This document shows, piece by piece, positions 17,356-26,268 of a DNA stretch of 64,000 nucleotides. Every line of letters begins with the position of its first letter. The stretch's first letter is position 1. Made by a program: the position numbers and the translations under genes. Source of the stretch: Phyllobacterium sp. T1293 (lineage in GTDB: Bacteria > Pseudomonadota > Alphaproteobacteria > Rhizobiales > Rhizobiaceae); contig NZ_CP088275.1 of the NCBI RefSeq assembly GCF_020731415.2, positions 1 through 64,000 of the forward strand. The letters run 5' to 3'. The notes below the pieces were generated by a model, which was given only the letters and a program-made list of their open reading frames with translations, did not search any database and had not been told where the DNA came from.

Positions 17356-18861
17356 ATGAAAAAGGCAAGGCTTCTTGCAACCCTGGTCGCTGGCATTCTT
17401 ATCGCTGCCCCCGCTAGTGCCGCTGACTTGCGTATCGGCCTTCAGGACGATGCCGATGTGCTTGACCCTGCACAGTCGCGCACCTTCGTTGGCCGCATTG
17501 TCTATACGGCATTGTGCGACAAGCTGGTGGATGTGAGCCCCACGCTTGAGATCGTGCCGCAACTGGCAACGGATTGGAAATGGTCGGATGATGGTTCTGA
17601 ATTGACCATGAACCTGCGAAAGGATGTGGTCTTTCATGACGAGACGCCGTTCAATGCAGCGGCTGTCGTTGCCAATATCGAGCGGTCACAGACCTTGCCG
17701 GAGTCTCGCCGCAAGAGCGAACTCTCTTCGGTAAAGAGCGTCGAGGCAACCGGCGACTATCAGGTCAAATTCACGCTGAAAAGTCCGGACGCCTCGCTGC
17801 TCGCGCAGCTGACGGATCGCAGCGGCATGATGGTTTCGCCGACAGCGGCCAAGGAACTCGGAGCCAATTTCGGCAATAAGCCGGTTTGCTCAGGTCCGTT
17901 CAAATTCGTCGAACGGGTCCAGCAGGATCGTATCGTGCTGGAGAAATTCGCGCATTACTGGAACGCGGCCAATATATTCATCGACAAGGTAACTTTCCTG
18001 CCAATCCCCGACTCGACCGTTCGGCTTGCCAACCTGCAGTCGGGTGATCTTGACATGCTGGAACGGCTTGCCGCTACGGATGCCGCAGCCGTAAAAGCGA
18101 ATTCAAACCTGACCTATGCCGATGCAATTGGCGTTGGATATCTAGCCCTCTATACCAACATCGCCAATGGCCCACGTGCCGACAATCCATTCGGCAAGGA
18201 CAAGCGGCTACGCCAGGCTTTCTCTCTGGCCATTGATCGCGAAGCGGTCAATCAGGTTGTCTATGAAGGCACCTCGGTTGCCGGCAACCAGCCCTTTCCG
18301 CCAAACAGCCCCTGGTATGACAAGGATATTCCCGTGCCCGCCCGGGATGTCGAGAAAGCCAAGGCCTTGATGAAGGAGGCTGGCTTTGAAACGCTCGATA
18401 TCGATCTGCAGATCGCGAACAACCCTGTGCAAATGCAGATGATGCAGATCATCCAGTCGATGGTCGCGGAAGCCGGGTTCAACGTCAAATTGAGGACGAC
18501 GGAATTCGCAACGCTTCTGTCCGAGCAGACAGCGGGCAATTATCAGCTTGGCCGCTCCGACTGGTCTGGACGCGTCGACCCTGATGGCAATCTACATCAG
18601 TTTGTCACATGCAAGGGCGGTATCAATGATACCAAATACTGCAACCCCGAAGTAGACACGCTTCTCAACGATGCGCGCGCGTCAACTGATAATGCGGTGC
18701 GCAAGCAGAAGTACGATGCGGCGGCACAAATTCTCAATGATGACCTGCCCATCATCTATCTTGGCCATCAGGCATGGATCTGGGCGCTCAAGAAGAATGT
18801 GACGGGCTTCGTGCCCTCCCCCGACGGCATGATCCGCCTGCAGGGTGTCAAGAAGAGCTAA
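17356..18861 (+). CDS. ABC transporter substrate-binding protein, family 5 (peptide class)
   Basis: 501 residues with signal peptide (KKARLLATLVAGILIAAPASAA). Family-5 motifs: LATDWKWSDDGSELTMNLRKDVVFHDETPFNAAAVVANIER and PVCSGPFKFVERVQQDRIVLEKFAHYW. AGAGGAGAA precedes the ATG. It is the periplasmic receptor of an importer whose operon encloses a gamma-glutamyltransferase, so gamma-glutamyl peptides such as glutathione are plausible ligands. A stable hairpin follows the stop codon. Confidence 0.9.
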   Translation: MKKARLLATLVAGILIAAPASAADLRIGLQDDADVLDPAQSRTFVGRIVYTALCDKLVDVSPTLEIVPQLATDWKWSDDGSELTMNLRKDVVFHDETPFNAAAVVANIERSQTLPESRRKSELSSVKSVEATGDYQVKFTLKSPDASLLAQLTDRSGMMVSPTAAKELGANFGNKPVCSGPFKFVERVQQDRIVLEKFAHYWNAANIFIDKVTFLPIPDSTVRLANLQSGDLDMLERLAATDAAAVKANSNLTYADAIGVGYLALYTNIANGPRADNPFGKDKRLRQAFSLAIDREAVNQVVYEGTSVAGNQPFPPNSPWYDKDIPVPARDVEKAKALMKEAGFETLDIDLQIANNPVQMQMMQIIQSMVAEAGFNVKLRTTEFATLLSEQTAGNYQLGRSDWSGRVDPDGNLHQFVTCKGGINDTKYCNPEVDTLLNDARASTDNAVRKQKYDAAAQILNDDLPIIYLGHQAWIWALKKNVTGFVPSPDGMIRLQGVKKS

Positions 18862-18874
18862 CGAAACAGCGATG

Positions 18875-18904
18875 GGCAAAGCTGCGGGATTCTGCAGCTT
18901 TGCC
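18875..18904 (+). other. intercistronic hairpin after the binding-protein gene
   Basis: A perfect 11-bp stem (18875-18885 with 18894-18904) and an 8-nt loop in the 72-bp gap between the binding-protein and first permease genes. There is no U-tract, so it more likely stabilises the upstream mRNA and gives higher receptor than channel expression. Confidence 0.55.
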
Positions 18905-18933
18905 GCCACGCGACACGTCAGGATTTTCAGGCC

Positions 18934-19881
18934 ATGTATACTTACATCGGGAAGCGGCTATTGCTGGCCATACCGACACTGATCATCATATCGATCTTTG
19001 CATTCTCCCTGCAAAAGCTGTTGCCGGGCGATCCGATCCTTGCCATGGCAGGAGAGGAGCGCGATCCGCAGGTACTGGAGTTCCTGCGCGACAAATACCG
19101 TCTGAATGATCCTGTCATCTTCCAGTATTTCTATTGGATCGGTTCTGTCCTCCAGGGTGATTTCGGCATATCACTGCGCACCAACCAGCCCGTGCTTTCG
19201 CTCATTGCCGAAAAACTACCTGTGACCATTCAACTGGCGATCATGGCCATGACTTTTGCCTTCGCCATCGGCGTTCCCATCGGAATACTTGCCGCGGTCA
19301 AGAAGAACACCGTCGTCGACTATATCGCCAACATCGTTGCTTTATCCGGTCTATCCGTCCCCAATTTCTGGATGGGCATCATGCTCATTCTGCTCGTCTC
19401 GGTGAAACTTGGCTGGCTTCCGGCGTCGGGTTACGAACCATTCTTCAGGGACCCCGTGCGATCCCTGCAAACCATGATCATGCCAGCCTTCGTTCTCGGA
19501 CTGGCACTGGCAGCGACACTCATGCGTCATACGCGTTCCTCCATGCTGACCGTGCTGGGTGCCGATTACATCCGCACAGCCCGCGCCAAAGGCGTTTCGG
19601 AGCGCTCGGTCATTCTCAGCCACACGTTCCGCAACGCTCTTCTTCCGATCATCACAATGACTGCTCTGCTCTTTGGCGAACTTCTGGCGGGCGCCGTGCT
19701 GACAGAACAGATTTTCACCATTCCCGGCTTCGGCAAATTGATCGTCGATGCCGTTTTCAACCGTGACTACGCGGTTGTGCAAGGCGTTGTGCTCTGCACC
19801 GGGGCAGGTTTCATCCTGATGAACCTCGTTGCGGATGTGCTCTCCCTTCTCCTCAACCCAAGAATGAGGGCAGCGCTATGA
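18934..19881 (+). CDS. ABC transporter permease, DppB family
   Basis: 315 residues, six membrane segments. It starts MYTYIGKRLLLAIPTLIIISIFAFSLQKLLPGDPI, the DppB/GsiC pattern, and has the coupling loop DYIRTARAKGVSERSVILSHTFRNALLP. It pairs with the next permease, whose ATG overlaps its stop by 4 bp. Confidence 0.9.
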   Translation: MYTYIGKRLLLAIPTLIIISIFAFSLQKLLPGDPILAMAGEERDPQVLEFLRDKYRLNDPVIFQYFYWIGSVLQGDFGISLRTNQPVLSLIAEKLPVTIQLAIMAMTFAFAIGVPIGILAAVKKNTVVDYIANIVALSGLSVPNFWMGIMLILLVSVKLGWLPASGYEPFFRDPVRSLQTMIMPAFVLGLALAATLMRHTRSSMLTVLGADYIRTARAKGVSERSVILSHTFRNALLPIITMTALLFGELLAGAVLTEQIFTIPGFGKLIVDAVFNRDYAVVQGVVLCTGAGFILMNLVADVLSLLLNPRMRAAL

Positions 19882-20753
19882 CCATGCCGCAAACAATGCC
19901 GATGGCACCACAGCAAAGCCGTTCAAACAACCGGGCATGGAAAAAACTGAAGGCCAATAAAAGCGCTCTCGCCGGTCTTATCATCATCAGCATCTTCCTG
20001 ATCCTTGCCGTCACCGCACCTCTATTGCCCATAGCCGACCCCGTCGCTACGAGTTGGTCTGCAATCCGCAAGGCTCCCTCCGCTGCACATTGGCTGGGGA
20101 CCGATGATATTGGCCGGGACATTCTCTCACGCATGATCTGGGGCGCGCGCGCCTCGCTGATGGCCGGTGTATTTTCCGTTGGCATTGCCGTTGCTGTCGG
20201 CGTTCCGCTCGGGCTTATTGCCGGCTACTTCGGTGGTTGGATCGACATTGTCATTTCGCGCATTACCGAGGCATTTCTCGCCATGCCATTCCTCATCACG
20301 GCGATTGCCTTGGCTGCCTTTCTTGGACCAAGCCTCGGCAATGCGATGATTGCCATCGGCTTTTCCGCCATGCCGCTTTTTGTGCGGCTGACGCGCGGGC
20401 AGGTGCTGACTGTAAAAACCGAGGATTATGTGGAAGGCGCGCGCTCTGTCGGGCTCAGCCACTACAGGATCATCACCCGTTACATTCTGCCAAATGTGTT
20501 CTCCCCCCTGCTCGTCCAGGCCAGCCTTACCATCGCCACTGCAATTATCGCCGAGGCCAGTCTCTCATTCCTTGGGCTTGGTCAGCAGCCTCCCGCTCCC
20601 AGTTGGGGCTCGATGCTCAATGTGGCAAAGAACTTCCTGTCCCAGGCACCATGGATGGCGATGTGGCCGGGGGCTGCAATTTTTCTTGTCGTTATCGGCT
20701 TCAACCTACTTGGCGATGGATTGCGCGACGCCCTCGACCCGCGCGAAGCATAA
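19878..20753 (+). CDS. ABC transporter permease, DppC family
   Basis: 291 residues. A polar N-terminal tail of about 30 residues precedes the first membrane segment; the DppC hallmark is HWLGTDDIGRDILSRMIWGARASLMAG, and the coupling loop is DYVEGARSVGLSHYRIITRYILPN. It is translationally coupled to the upstream permease by an ATGA overlap. Confidence 0.9.
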   Translation: MTMPQTMPMAPQQSRSNNRAWKKLKANKSALAGLIIISIFLILAVTAPLLPIADPVATSWSAIRKAPSAAHWLGTDDIGRDILSRMIWGARASLMAGVFSVGIAVAVGVPLGLIAGYFGGWIDIVISRITEAFLAMPFLITAIALAAFLGPSLGNAMIAIGFSAMPLFVRLTRGQVLTVKTEDYVEGARSVGLSHYRIITRYILPNVFSPLLVQASLTIATAIIAEASLSFLGLGQQPPAPSWGSMLNVAKNFLSQAPWMAMWPGAAIFLVVIGFNLLGDGLRDALDPREA

Positions 20754-20771
20754 TTCTGAAAGGACAATTCA

Positions 20772-22553
20772 ATGACCCGTTTTACCACCCGGCCCGAAAT
20801 TCTTGGAACTTTCGGCGTTGTCGCATCAACACACTGGATCGCCACAGCAGTCGGTATGAGCATTCTTGAAAAAGGCGGCAATGCCTTTGACGCGGCCGTC
20901 GCAACAGGCATGGTCTTGCAGGTGGTGGAACCGCATCTGAATGGTGCGGGCGGCGATATGCCTGCGATCTTCTACTCAAAGAAGAAGGACAAGGTAGAGG
21001 TCATTTGTGCGCAGGGACCGGCACCCGCGGGTGCGACGATTGAGCATTACAAGAGCGAGGGATTGGACCTGATCCCCGGCGATGGCCTTCTGGCAACGGT
21101 GATACCCGGCGCATTTGACGGCTGGATGCTCATGCTTCGGGACTATGGCACGATGTCGGTCCGCGACGTACTGGAACCCGCAATCTATTATGCCGAAAAC
21201 GGTCATCCCGTTTTGCCGCGCGTATCCGATACTATCAGCGGATTGGGGGAATTCTTCCGCAAGGAGTGGCCAACATCCTTTGCGACATGGTTGCCCGGCG
21301 GGAGTGCTCCTGCACCGCATTCAAATTTCAGGAATCCTGTGCTTGCCGCAACATGGCAACGCATTGTGGCTGAGGCTGAAAGCAGGAATGGCCGCGAAAA
21401 TCAGATCGAGGCGGCGCGTGATGCGTTCTACCGCGGTTTTGTTGCCGAAAATATTACCGACTATCTGGAAAGTGCCGAGGTGATGGATGCCAGCGCCAGC
21501 CGCCACAAAGCCGTATTGACCGCTGACGATTTGGCCAATTGGCACGCGACAGTCGAAGCGCCGCAAACCTATGATTATCATGGCTGGACGGTCGCCAAAA
21601 CAGGGCCATGGGGCCAAGGGCCCGTGCTGCTGCAATCGCTTGCCCTCTTGAAGGGCTTTGATATTGCGGCCATGGACCCGAACAGCGCAGAATTCGTTCA
21701 CACTGTGGTTGAAGCCCTGAAACTCGCCTATGCGGATCGCGAGGTCTATTACGGTGATCCAAATCATTGCAATGTGCCGATAGAGCATCTTCTGTCTGAC
21801 ACCTATGCCCACGAACGCCGCAAATTGATAACAGCGCAGGCTTCCCACGAGCTTCGGCCGGGAATAATCCCCGGCTTTGAGACGCAGTATGATCTCACCA
21901 CGCGCATGTTAAAGGGCATGGGAGATGGCGCAGTCTATGAGCCAACCATGTCGCACCTTTCGGAGAAACGTGGTGATACAGTTCATATCGATGTGATCGA
22001 CCGCGAAGGCAATATGGTGTCGGTTACTCCGTCAGGCGGCTGGCTCCAGTCGTCACCAATCATTCCCGGACTTGGCTTCTGTCTCAATTCGCGCGCGCAG
22101 ATGTTCTGGTTGCAGGAGGGATTGCCAACATCGCTCGCTCCGGGCAAGCGCCCGCGCACGACACTGACGCCGACTATCGCGCTTTTTGAAGGGCGACCAA
22201 CAATGGCCTTCGGCACGCCCGGCGGCGACCAGCAGGACCAATGGCAATTGCCGTTTTTCCTGCGCCACGTTCATCACGGCCTGAACCTGCAGGAAGCAAT
22301 CGATCAACCATTGTTCCATACGACGCACTTTCCGAGTTCCTTCTATCCAAGGACGGGCGAGCCGGGAAACATCACCATCGAAACCAGCATTGGCACAGAC
22401 GTGTTGAATGCCCTGCGCCAGAAGGGGCACGAAATCACCGCCGCCGACCCGTGGTCGGTTGGTCGTTTAACGGCAGCGAAACGCGACGCTGACGGGCTGT
22501 TGCGGGCCGCGGCAACACCACGCCTTATGCAAGCCTATGCGATAGGGCGATAG
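20772..22553 (+). CDS. gamma-glutamyltransferase, apparently cytoplasmic
   Basis: 593 residues of the Ntn-hydrolase GGT family. The self-processing and nucleophile threonine is Thr403 in GDTVHIDVIDREGNMVSVTPSGGW. PGLGFCLNSRAQMF and PGKRPRTTLTPTIAL are conserved small-subunit motifs. Unlike E. coli Ggt there is no signal peptide: the chain starts MTRFTTRPEILGTFGVVAST and enters the fold at once. It is encoded between the permeases and the ATPase of a Dpp-type importer (18 bp after the permease, AAGGA site). The arrangement implies uptake of gamma-glutamyl compounds followed by cytoplasmic cleavage to glutamate. Confidence 0.88.
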   Translation: MTRFTTRPEILGTFGVVASTHWIATAVGMSILEKGGNAFDAAVATGMVLQVVEPHLNGAGGDMPAIFYSKKKDKVEVICAQGPAPAGATIEHYKSEGLDLIPGDGLLATVIPGAFDGWMLMLRDYGTMSVRDVLEPAIYYAENGHPVLPRVSDTISGLGEFFRKEWPTSFATWLPGGSAPAPHSNFRNPVLAATWQRIVAEAESRNGRENQIEAARDAFYRGFVAENITDYLESAEVMDASASRHKAVLTADDLANWHATVEAPQTYDYHGWTVAKTGPWGQGPVLLQSLALLKGFDIAAMDPNSAEFVHTVVEALKLAYADREVYYGDPNHCNVPIEHLLSDTYAHERRKLITAQASHELRPGIIPGFETQYDLTTRMLKGMGDGAVYEPTMSHLSEKRGDTVHIDVIDREGNMVSVTPSGGWLQSSPIIPGLGFCLNSRAQMFWLQEGLPTSLAPGKRPRTTLTPTIALFEGRPTMAFGTPGGDQQDQWQLPFFLRHVHHGLNLQEAIDQPLFHTTHFPSSFYPRTGEPGNITIETSIGTDVLNALRQKGHEITAADPWSVGRLTAAKRDADGLLRAAATPRLMQAYAIGR

Positions 22554-22557
22554 CGGG

Positions 22558-24399
22558 ATGAAGGTAAACCCTGTGATGGTCCCCGAAACGAACCACGCCA
22601 ATCCAGTGCTGTCTGTCGAAGGGCTAACCACATCCTTCCTCGTTGACGGTATGTGGAAAAGCGTGGTGCGCGATGTCTCTTTCAGCGTCATGCCGGGAGA
22701 AACCGTCGCCATTGTTGGCGAATCCGGTTCAGGCAAGAGCGTCACATCGCTTTCTGTCATGCGCCTTCTGGCAAAAGCATCCAGTCGCATTGAAGGCAGC
22801 ATTGTCCTCAACGGCAAAGATCTTCTTACGTTGTCCGATAGGCAGATGCGGGATGTTCGCGGCAATGATATTGCGATGATCTTTCAGGAGCCGATGACCA
22901 GCCTTAATCCGATTTTCACGATCGGGCGGCAGATATCCGAAGCCTTGACCTGTCACAGCACCATTTCACAGACGGAAGCGCGCGCCGAGACAATACGCCT
23001 GCTGGAGAAAGTGCGCATACCCAATGCAGCAGCACGCTTCGATGAATATCCGCACCAATTTTCAGGCGGAATGCGTCAGCGCGTTATGATAGCAATGGCG
23101 CTTGCAAGCCGGCCGAAGCTTTTGATTGCCGATGAACCGACAACTGCCTTGGATGTCACCATTCAGGGACAGATTCTTGATCTGATCAAGGTCCTGCAGG
23201 AAGAGGAAGGCATGGCCGTCCTTTTCATTACCCACGACATGGGCGTGGTCGCCGAGGTCTCGGATCGCACCATTGTGATGTATCGCGGCGAGGCAGTGGA
23301 AAGCGGCCCCACCGCCGATATTTTCCATCACGGCAAGCATCCCTATACGAGAGCGCTGCTTGCAGCTGTGCCCCGCCTCGGCTCCATGAAGGATCGGCAC
23401 TGGCCGTTGCGCTTTCCGATTGTCGATATCAAAACCGGGCAATCCACCGTTCCGGCCGAGGTAGCCGATACAGTCGACAGACGCAGAACGCCAATCCTTG
23501 AAGTCAAGAATCTGACCACGCGATTCGATATTCGTTCGGGTCTGTTCTCGCGGAAAACGGGCGCTATCCATGCGGTGGAGAACGTATCGTTTGACCTGTT
23601 CCAGGGTGAGACCCTATCGCTGGTCGGCGAATCCGGCTGCGGAAAATCCACCACAGGCCGATCTATCACCCGTCTCGTGCAGCCCAATAGCGGTGAGGTT
23701 CTTCTGGACGGATACAATGTCCTTGCCCTCGATGCGATTGCCCTGCGCACTATGCGCAAAAGTATCCAGATGATTTTTCAGGACCCTTTTGCCAGCCTCA
23801 ACCCACGTATGAGTGTCGGCGCAACGATTGCAGAGCCGTTCATCGCTCACCGTCTCGGGACACAGAAGCAGGCTCGCGAAAAGGCTATAGACTTACTTGA
23901 ACGGGTTGGCCTGACGGCGGATATGTTCACACGCTATCCGCACGAATTTTCCGGCGGCCAGCGCCAGCGCATTGCCATTGCCCGCGCCCTCTCCCTTGAT
24001 CCCAAGGTCATCGTTGCGGATGAGTCCGTTTCGGCGCTCGACGTGTCGATCAAGGCGCAGGTGGTTAACCTTCTCCTCGACCTCCAGCAGAGTTTCAACC
24101 TGTCATTTCTTTTCATCTCGCATGATATGGCCGTTGTCGAACGGGTGAGCCATCGCGTGGCCGTCATGTACCTTGGTGAAATCGTCGAGATCGGTCCGCG
24201 CGCCGCAGTTTTCGATAATCCGCAACATGCCTATACGAAAACCCTGATGAATGCGGTTCCTGTACCCGACCCGGCGCGCCGGGCAATCAGGCGCAATGCC
24301 ACAATCAATGAATTGAAAAGCCCGGTGCGACCCGTGGGGTATGAATCGCCGCAGCGCGAATATCGGGAGGTGACGAAAGGACACTTTGTTCAAAGATGA
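22558..24399 (+). CDS. ABC transporter, fused double ATP-binding protein (GsiA-like)
   Basis: 613 residues with two nucleotide-binding domains: Walker A GESGSGKS and GESGCGKST, signatures FSGGMRQR and FSGGQRQR, Walker B LLIADEPT and VIVADES. The length and arrangement match GsiA, the double ATPase of the E. coli glutathione importer, and the SBP-permease-permease-GGT neighbours support that role. The start lies 4 bp after the GGT stop. The second Walker B ends in Glu-Ser instead of the usual Glu-Pro. It is the last gene of the operon. Confidence 0.9.
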   Translation: MKVNPVMVPETNHANPVLSVEGLTTSFLVDGMWKSVVRDVSFSVMPGETVAIVGESGSGKSVTSLSVMRLLAKASSRIEGSIVLNGKDLLTLSDRQMRDVRGNDIAMIFQEPMTSLNPIFTIGRQISEALTCHSTISQTEARAETIRLLEKVRIPNAAARFDEYPHQFSGGMRQRVMIAMALASRPKLLIADEPTTALDVTIQGQILDLIKVLQEEEGMAVLFITHDMGVVAEVSDRTIVMYRGEAVESGPTADIFHHGKHPYTRALLAAVPRLGSMKDRHWPLRFPIVDIKTGQSTVPAEVADTVDRRRTPILEVKNLTTRFDIRSGLFSRKTGAIHAVENVSFDLFQGETLSLVGESGCGKSTTGRSITRLVQPNSGEVLLDGYNVLALDAIALRTMRKSIQMIFQDPFASLNPRMSVGATIAEPFIAHRLGTQKQAREKAIDLLERVGLTADMFTRYPHEFSGGQRQRIAIARALSLDPKVIVADESVSALDVSIKAQVVNLLLDLQQSFNLSFLFISHDMAVVERVSHRVAVMYLGEIVEIGPRAAVFDNPQHAYTKTLMNAVPVPDPARRAIRRNATINELKSPVRPVGYESPQREYREVTKGHFVQR

Positions 24400-24451
24400 T
24401 CGTGGCTGGCGCCCGGTGCCGAACCCGCAAAATACATGCCCCAATCTTCGC

Positions 24452-24805
24452 CTATTCCAAATCTTCCTGAATGAAGGCTTCTGTAACGTGAAGATCAGTC
24501 GTTTCCAGACGGCCCGGGCCGAGATTTACGAACTTGTGAGGAACATGAGCAGGACCGAACACAATCTGACCGGCTTTCGCTTCTATCTGCTGCTCTCCAA
24601 TCGTAAACAATGCACGCCCCTCCCGAACGATGAAAACTTCATCATATGGATGCCGATGGAGTTTCGGGCCGTGGTCGATTTGATCGGTGGTGTAGAACAT
24701 CACTGACACACCAGTGCCGAAGCGCATCCCTTCAAATTCGCCCTGCCATACGTCTGATTCCTCAGCCCATTGGGCACGATCAAGCACTGTAGCTTTCTTT
24801 TGCAT
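24452..24805 (-). CDS. small cupin-domain protein
   Basis: 117 residues forming a single cupin barrel. Motif 1 is HGPKLHRHPYDEVFIVREGRALF (two His, Glu and later residues typical of metal binding); motif 2 is GQIVFGPAHVPHKFVNLG. The ATG at 24805 was preferred over a TTG one codon earlier; GAGG stands upstream. It converges on the peptide importer operon. Single-domain cupins include isomerases, sugar enzymes and sensors, so the role cannot be assigned. Confidence 0.75.
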   Translation of the reverse strand: MQKKATVLDRAQWAEESDVWQGEFEGMRFGTGVSVMFYTTDQIDHGPKLHRHPYDEVFIVREGRALFTIGEQQIEAKAGQIVFGPAHVPHKFVNLGPGRLETTDLHVTEAFIQEDLE

Positions 24806-25247
24806 CAATCATCCTCTCATCCCCGTCAGCTCATCATTGTCGGCCATGCTTTAATAGAGTGTGTGTTCAAAACAGCAATTCATTACAACCATTTCTCCCA
24901 CCCATTTCAGAGCGTGGACCTTTAATAGCTGTATGCTTGAAAGGAATATCCTTAAGATACTTAATTGTTTTTATTGAGTAATTTTATCAATTCGGCAATG
25001 AAAATTAGTTTAGATACCACAGCATGGACTTTATCCATGATTTGAGGGACTTAAATACAGGAAAATCTTAGCATATTTTGCGTCAGCGTGTGGATAAATG
25101 TCTGTGTTTATACCCATCTTCGTGCCGTATCGTCGGGCTCGGTTCATTTCGCTCTCCCCTCCCCTACGCGAAGAGGTCTCAGCCGAGATGAATAAACCAA
25201 CACGTTATTGCCATTGTAAGTCTGCTGGTGATTGCTAGAATCGTGAC
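24806..25247. other. AT-rich intergenic region before the recombinase gene
   Basis: 442 bp between the cupin gene (minus) and the recombinase gene (plus). The stretch from about 24890 to 25090 is clearly richer in A+T than its surroundings (for example TTAATTGTTTTTATTGAGTA), as often seen at promoters or recently acquired DNA. No coding frame or RNA gene stands out. Confidence 0.5.
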
Positions 25248-26147
25248 ATGAGCGCTCCCCCCAAACCCGCCCGAATTGGTTATGCCCGCGTATCGACAGA
25301 CGATCAGGCCAATGATGCGCAGCTGATCGAATTGAAAGCTGCGGGTTGCACCACAATCTTTGAGGAGCACGGCTCCGGTGCATCGCGGGCTCGCCCGGTT
25401 CTGGCCCGCCTTCTTCGCGAGATCGGTCCCGGAGATGTTCTTGTTGTTGTTCGCCTCGACCGGTTGGCACGTTCGGTAAGCCATCTGCTCGCGGTCATCG
25501 AACAGCTCGAAGAAAAGGGCGCTCATTTTCGTTCACTGCACGATCCGATCGACACCTCGACACCGCAAGGCATGTTCTCCCTGCAGGTGCTCGGCGCCGT
25601 GGCCCAGCTGGAGCGCGCATTGATTTCAGAGCGGACCAAAGCTGGCATCAATGCCGCCCGTGCACGCGGCAAACTTCCCGGCAATCCCGGCCTGCGCGAG
25701 AAGCGCCCTGAGGCGCTTGCCAAGCTTTCGAAAGCTCGAAAGCGTGGGCATCTGGCGGACCTTGTAGCCACCACATCATCCTGGCTACCAATTGTGCAAC
25801 GGATGCGCCCCGAACATCCATGGGAGGATGTTGCGCGCAGCATACAGCATCAGACGGGGCAGAAGTGGAATGTCGACCGCCTGCGCCGCGCCGTAAGGTT
25901 GCTGGTGAATGAAGGGCTTGCCGATACCGGATTGATAAGCCCCTCCCCTCGCCGCACACCAGAAGATCGATTGCTGATGCTTGTAACCGGCATTGCAAAT
26001 GCCAACCCGGATTTGACGCTTCGGGAAATCGCCAGCCAGCTTGAAGCCATGCATGAACGCACCTCGCGCGGCGCTTCCCGATGGGCGGCGTCATCCGTCA
26101 AGAACCTTCTGGACAGAGCCAGAAAACTTGGGCTCGTTTCTTCTTGA
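25248..26147 (+). CDS. serine recombinase (resolvase/invertase family)
   Basis: 299 residues. The N-terminal catalytic domain (about 1-140) has the nucleophile Ser in IGYARVSTDDQ and the active-site arginines in VVVRLDRLARS. The helix with QLERALISERTKAGINAARARGKLPGNPG links to a DNA-binding part. The C-terminal half (about 150-299) is longer than in simple resolvases and contains two further helical units, the second being LTLREIASQLEAM...WAASSVKNLLDRARKLGLV. No transposase, terminal repeats or cognate crossover site could be identified, so whether it is domesticated or mobile is open. Confidence 0.85.
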   Translation: MSAPPKPARIGYARVSTDDQANDAQLIELKAAGCTTIFEEHGSGASRARPVLARLLREIGPGDVLVVVRLDRLARSVSHLLAVIEQLEEKGAHFRSLHDPIDTSTPQGMFSLQVLGAVAQLERALISERTKAGINAARARGKLPGNPGLREKRPEALAKLSKARKRGHLADLVATTSSWLPIVQRMRPEHPWEDVARSIQHQTGQKWNVDRLRRAVRLLVNEGLADTGLISPSPRRTPEDRLLMLVTGIANANPDLTLREIASQLEAMHERTSRGASRWAASSVKNLLDRARKLGLVSS

Positions 26148-26197
26148 CAATACAGTTGTGTCTCTCGTCATGGCAGAGACAATTGGCCGGCAAAGAT

Positions 26198-26226
26198 AAA
26201 CCGGAGACGGCTTGCCGCTCCGGTTT
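26198..26226. terminator. candidate bidirectional terminator hairpin
   Basis: AAACCGGAG (26198-26206) pairs with CTCCGGTTT (26218-26226), with an inner CGG-CTTG-CCG extension. It lies between the convergent recombinase and L,D-transpeptidase genes. The T-tract is weak on both sides. Confidence 0.5.
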
Positions 26227-26268
26227 GGTGTTGATTTTGCAAGGACGAAAGAAGCGCCGTGCCGTGCC

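Noticed and set aside
25248..26147. Transposon or prophage around the recombinase
   Set aside because: Neighbours are ordinary chromosomal genes; no transposase, phage genes, terminal repeats or target duplication were seen.
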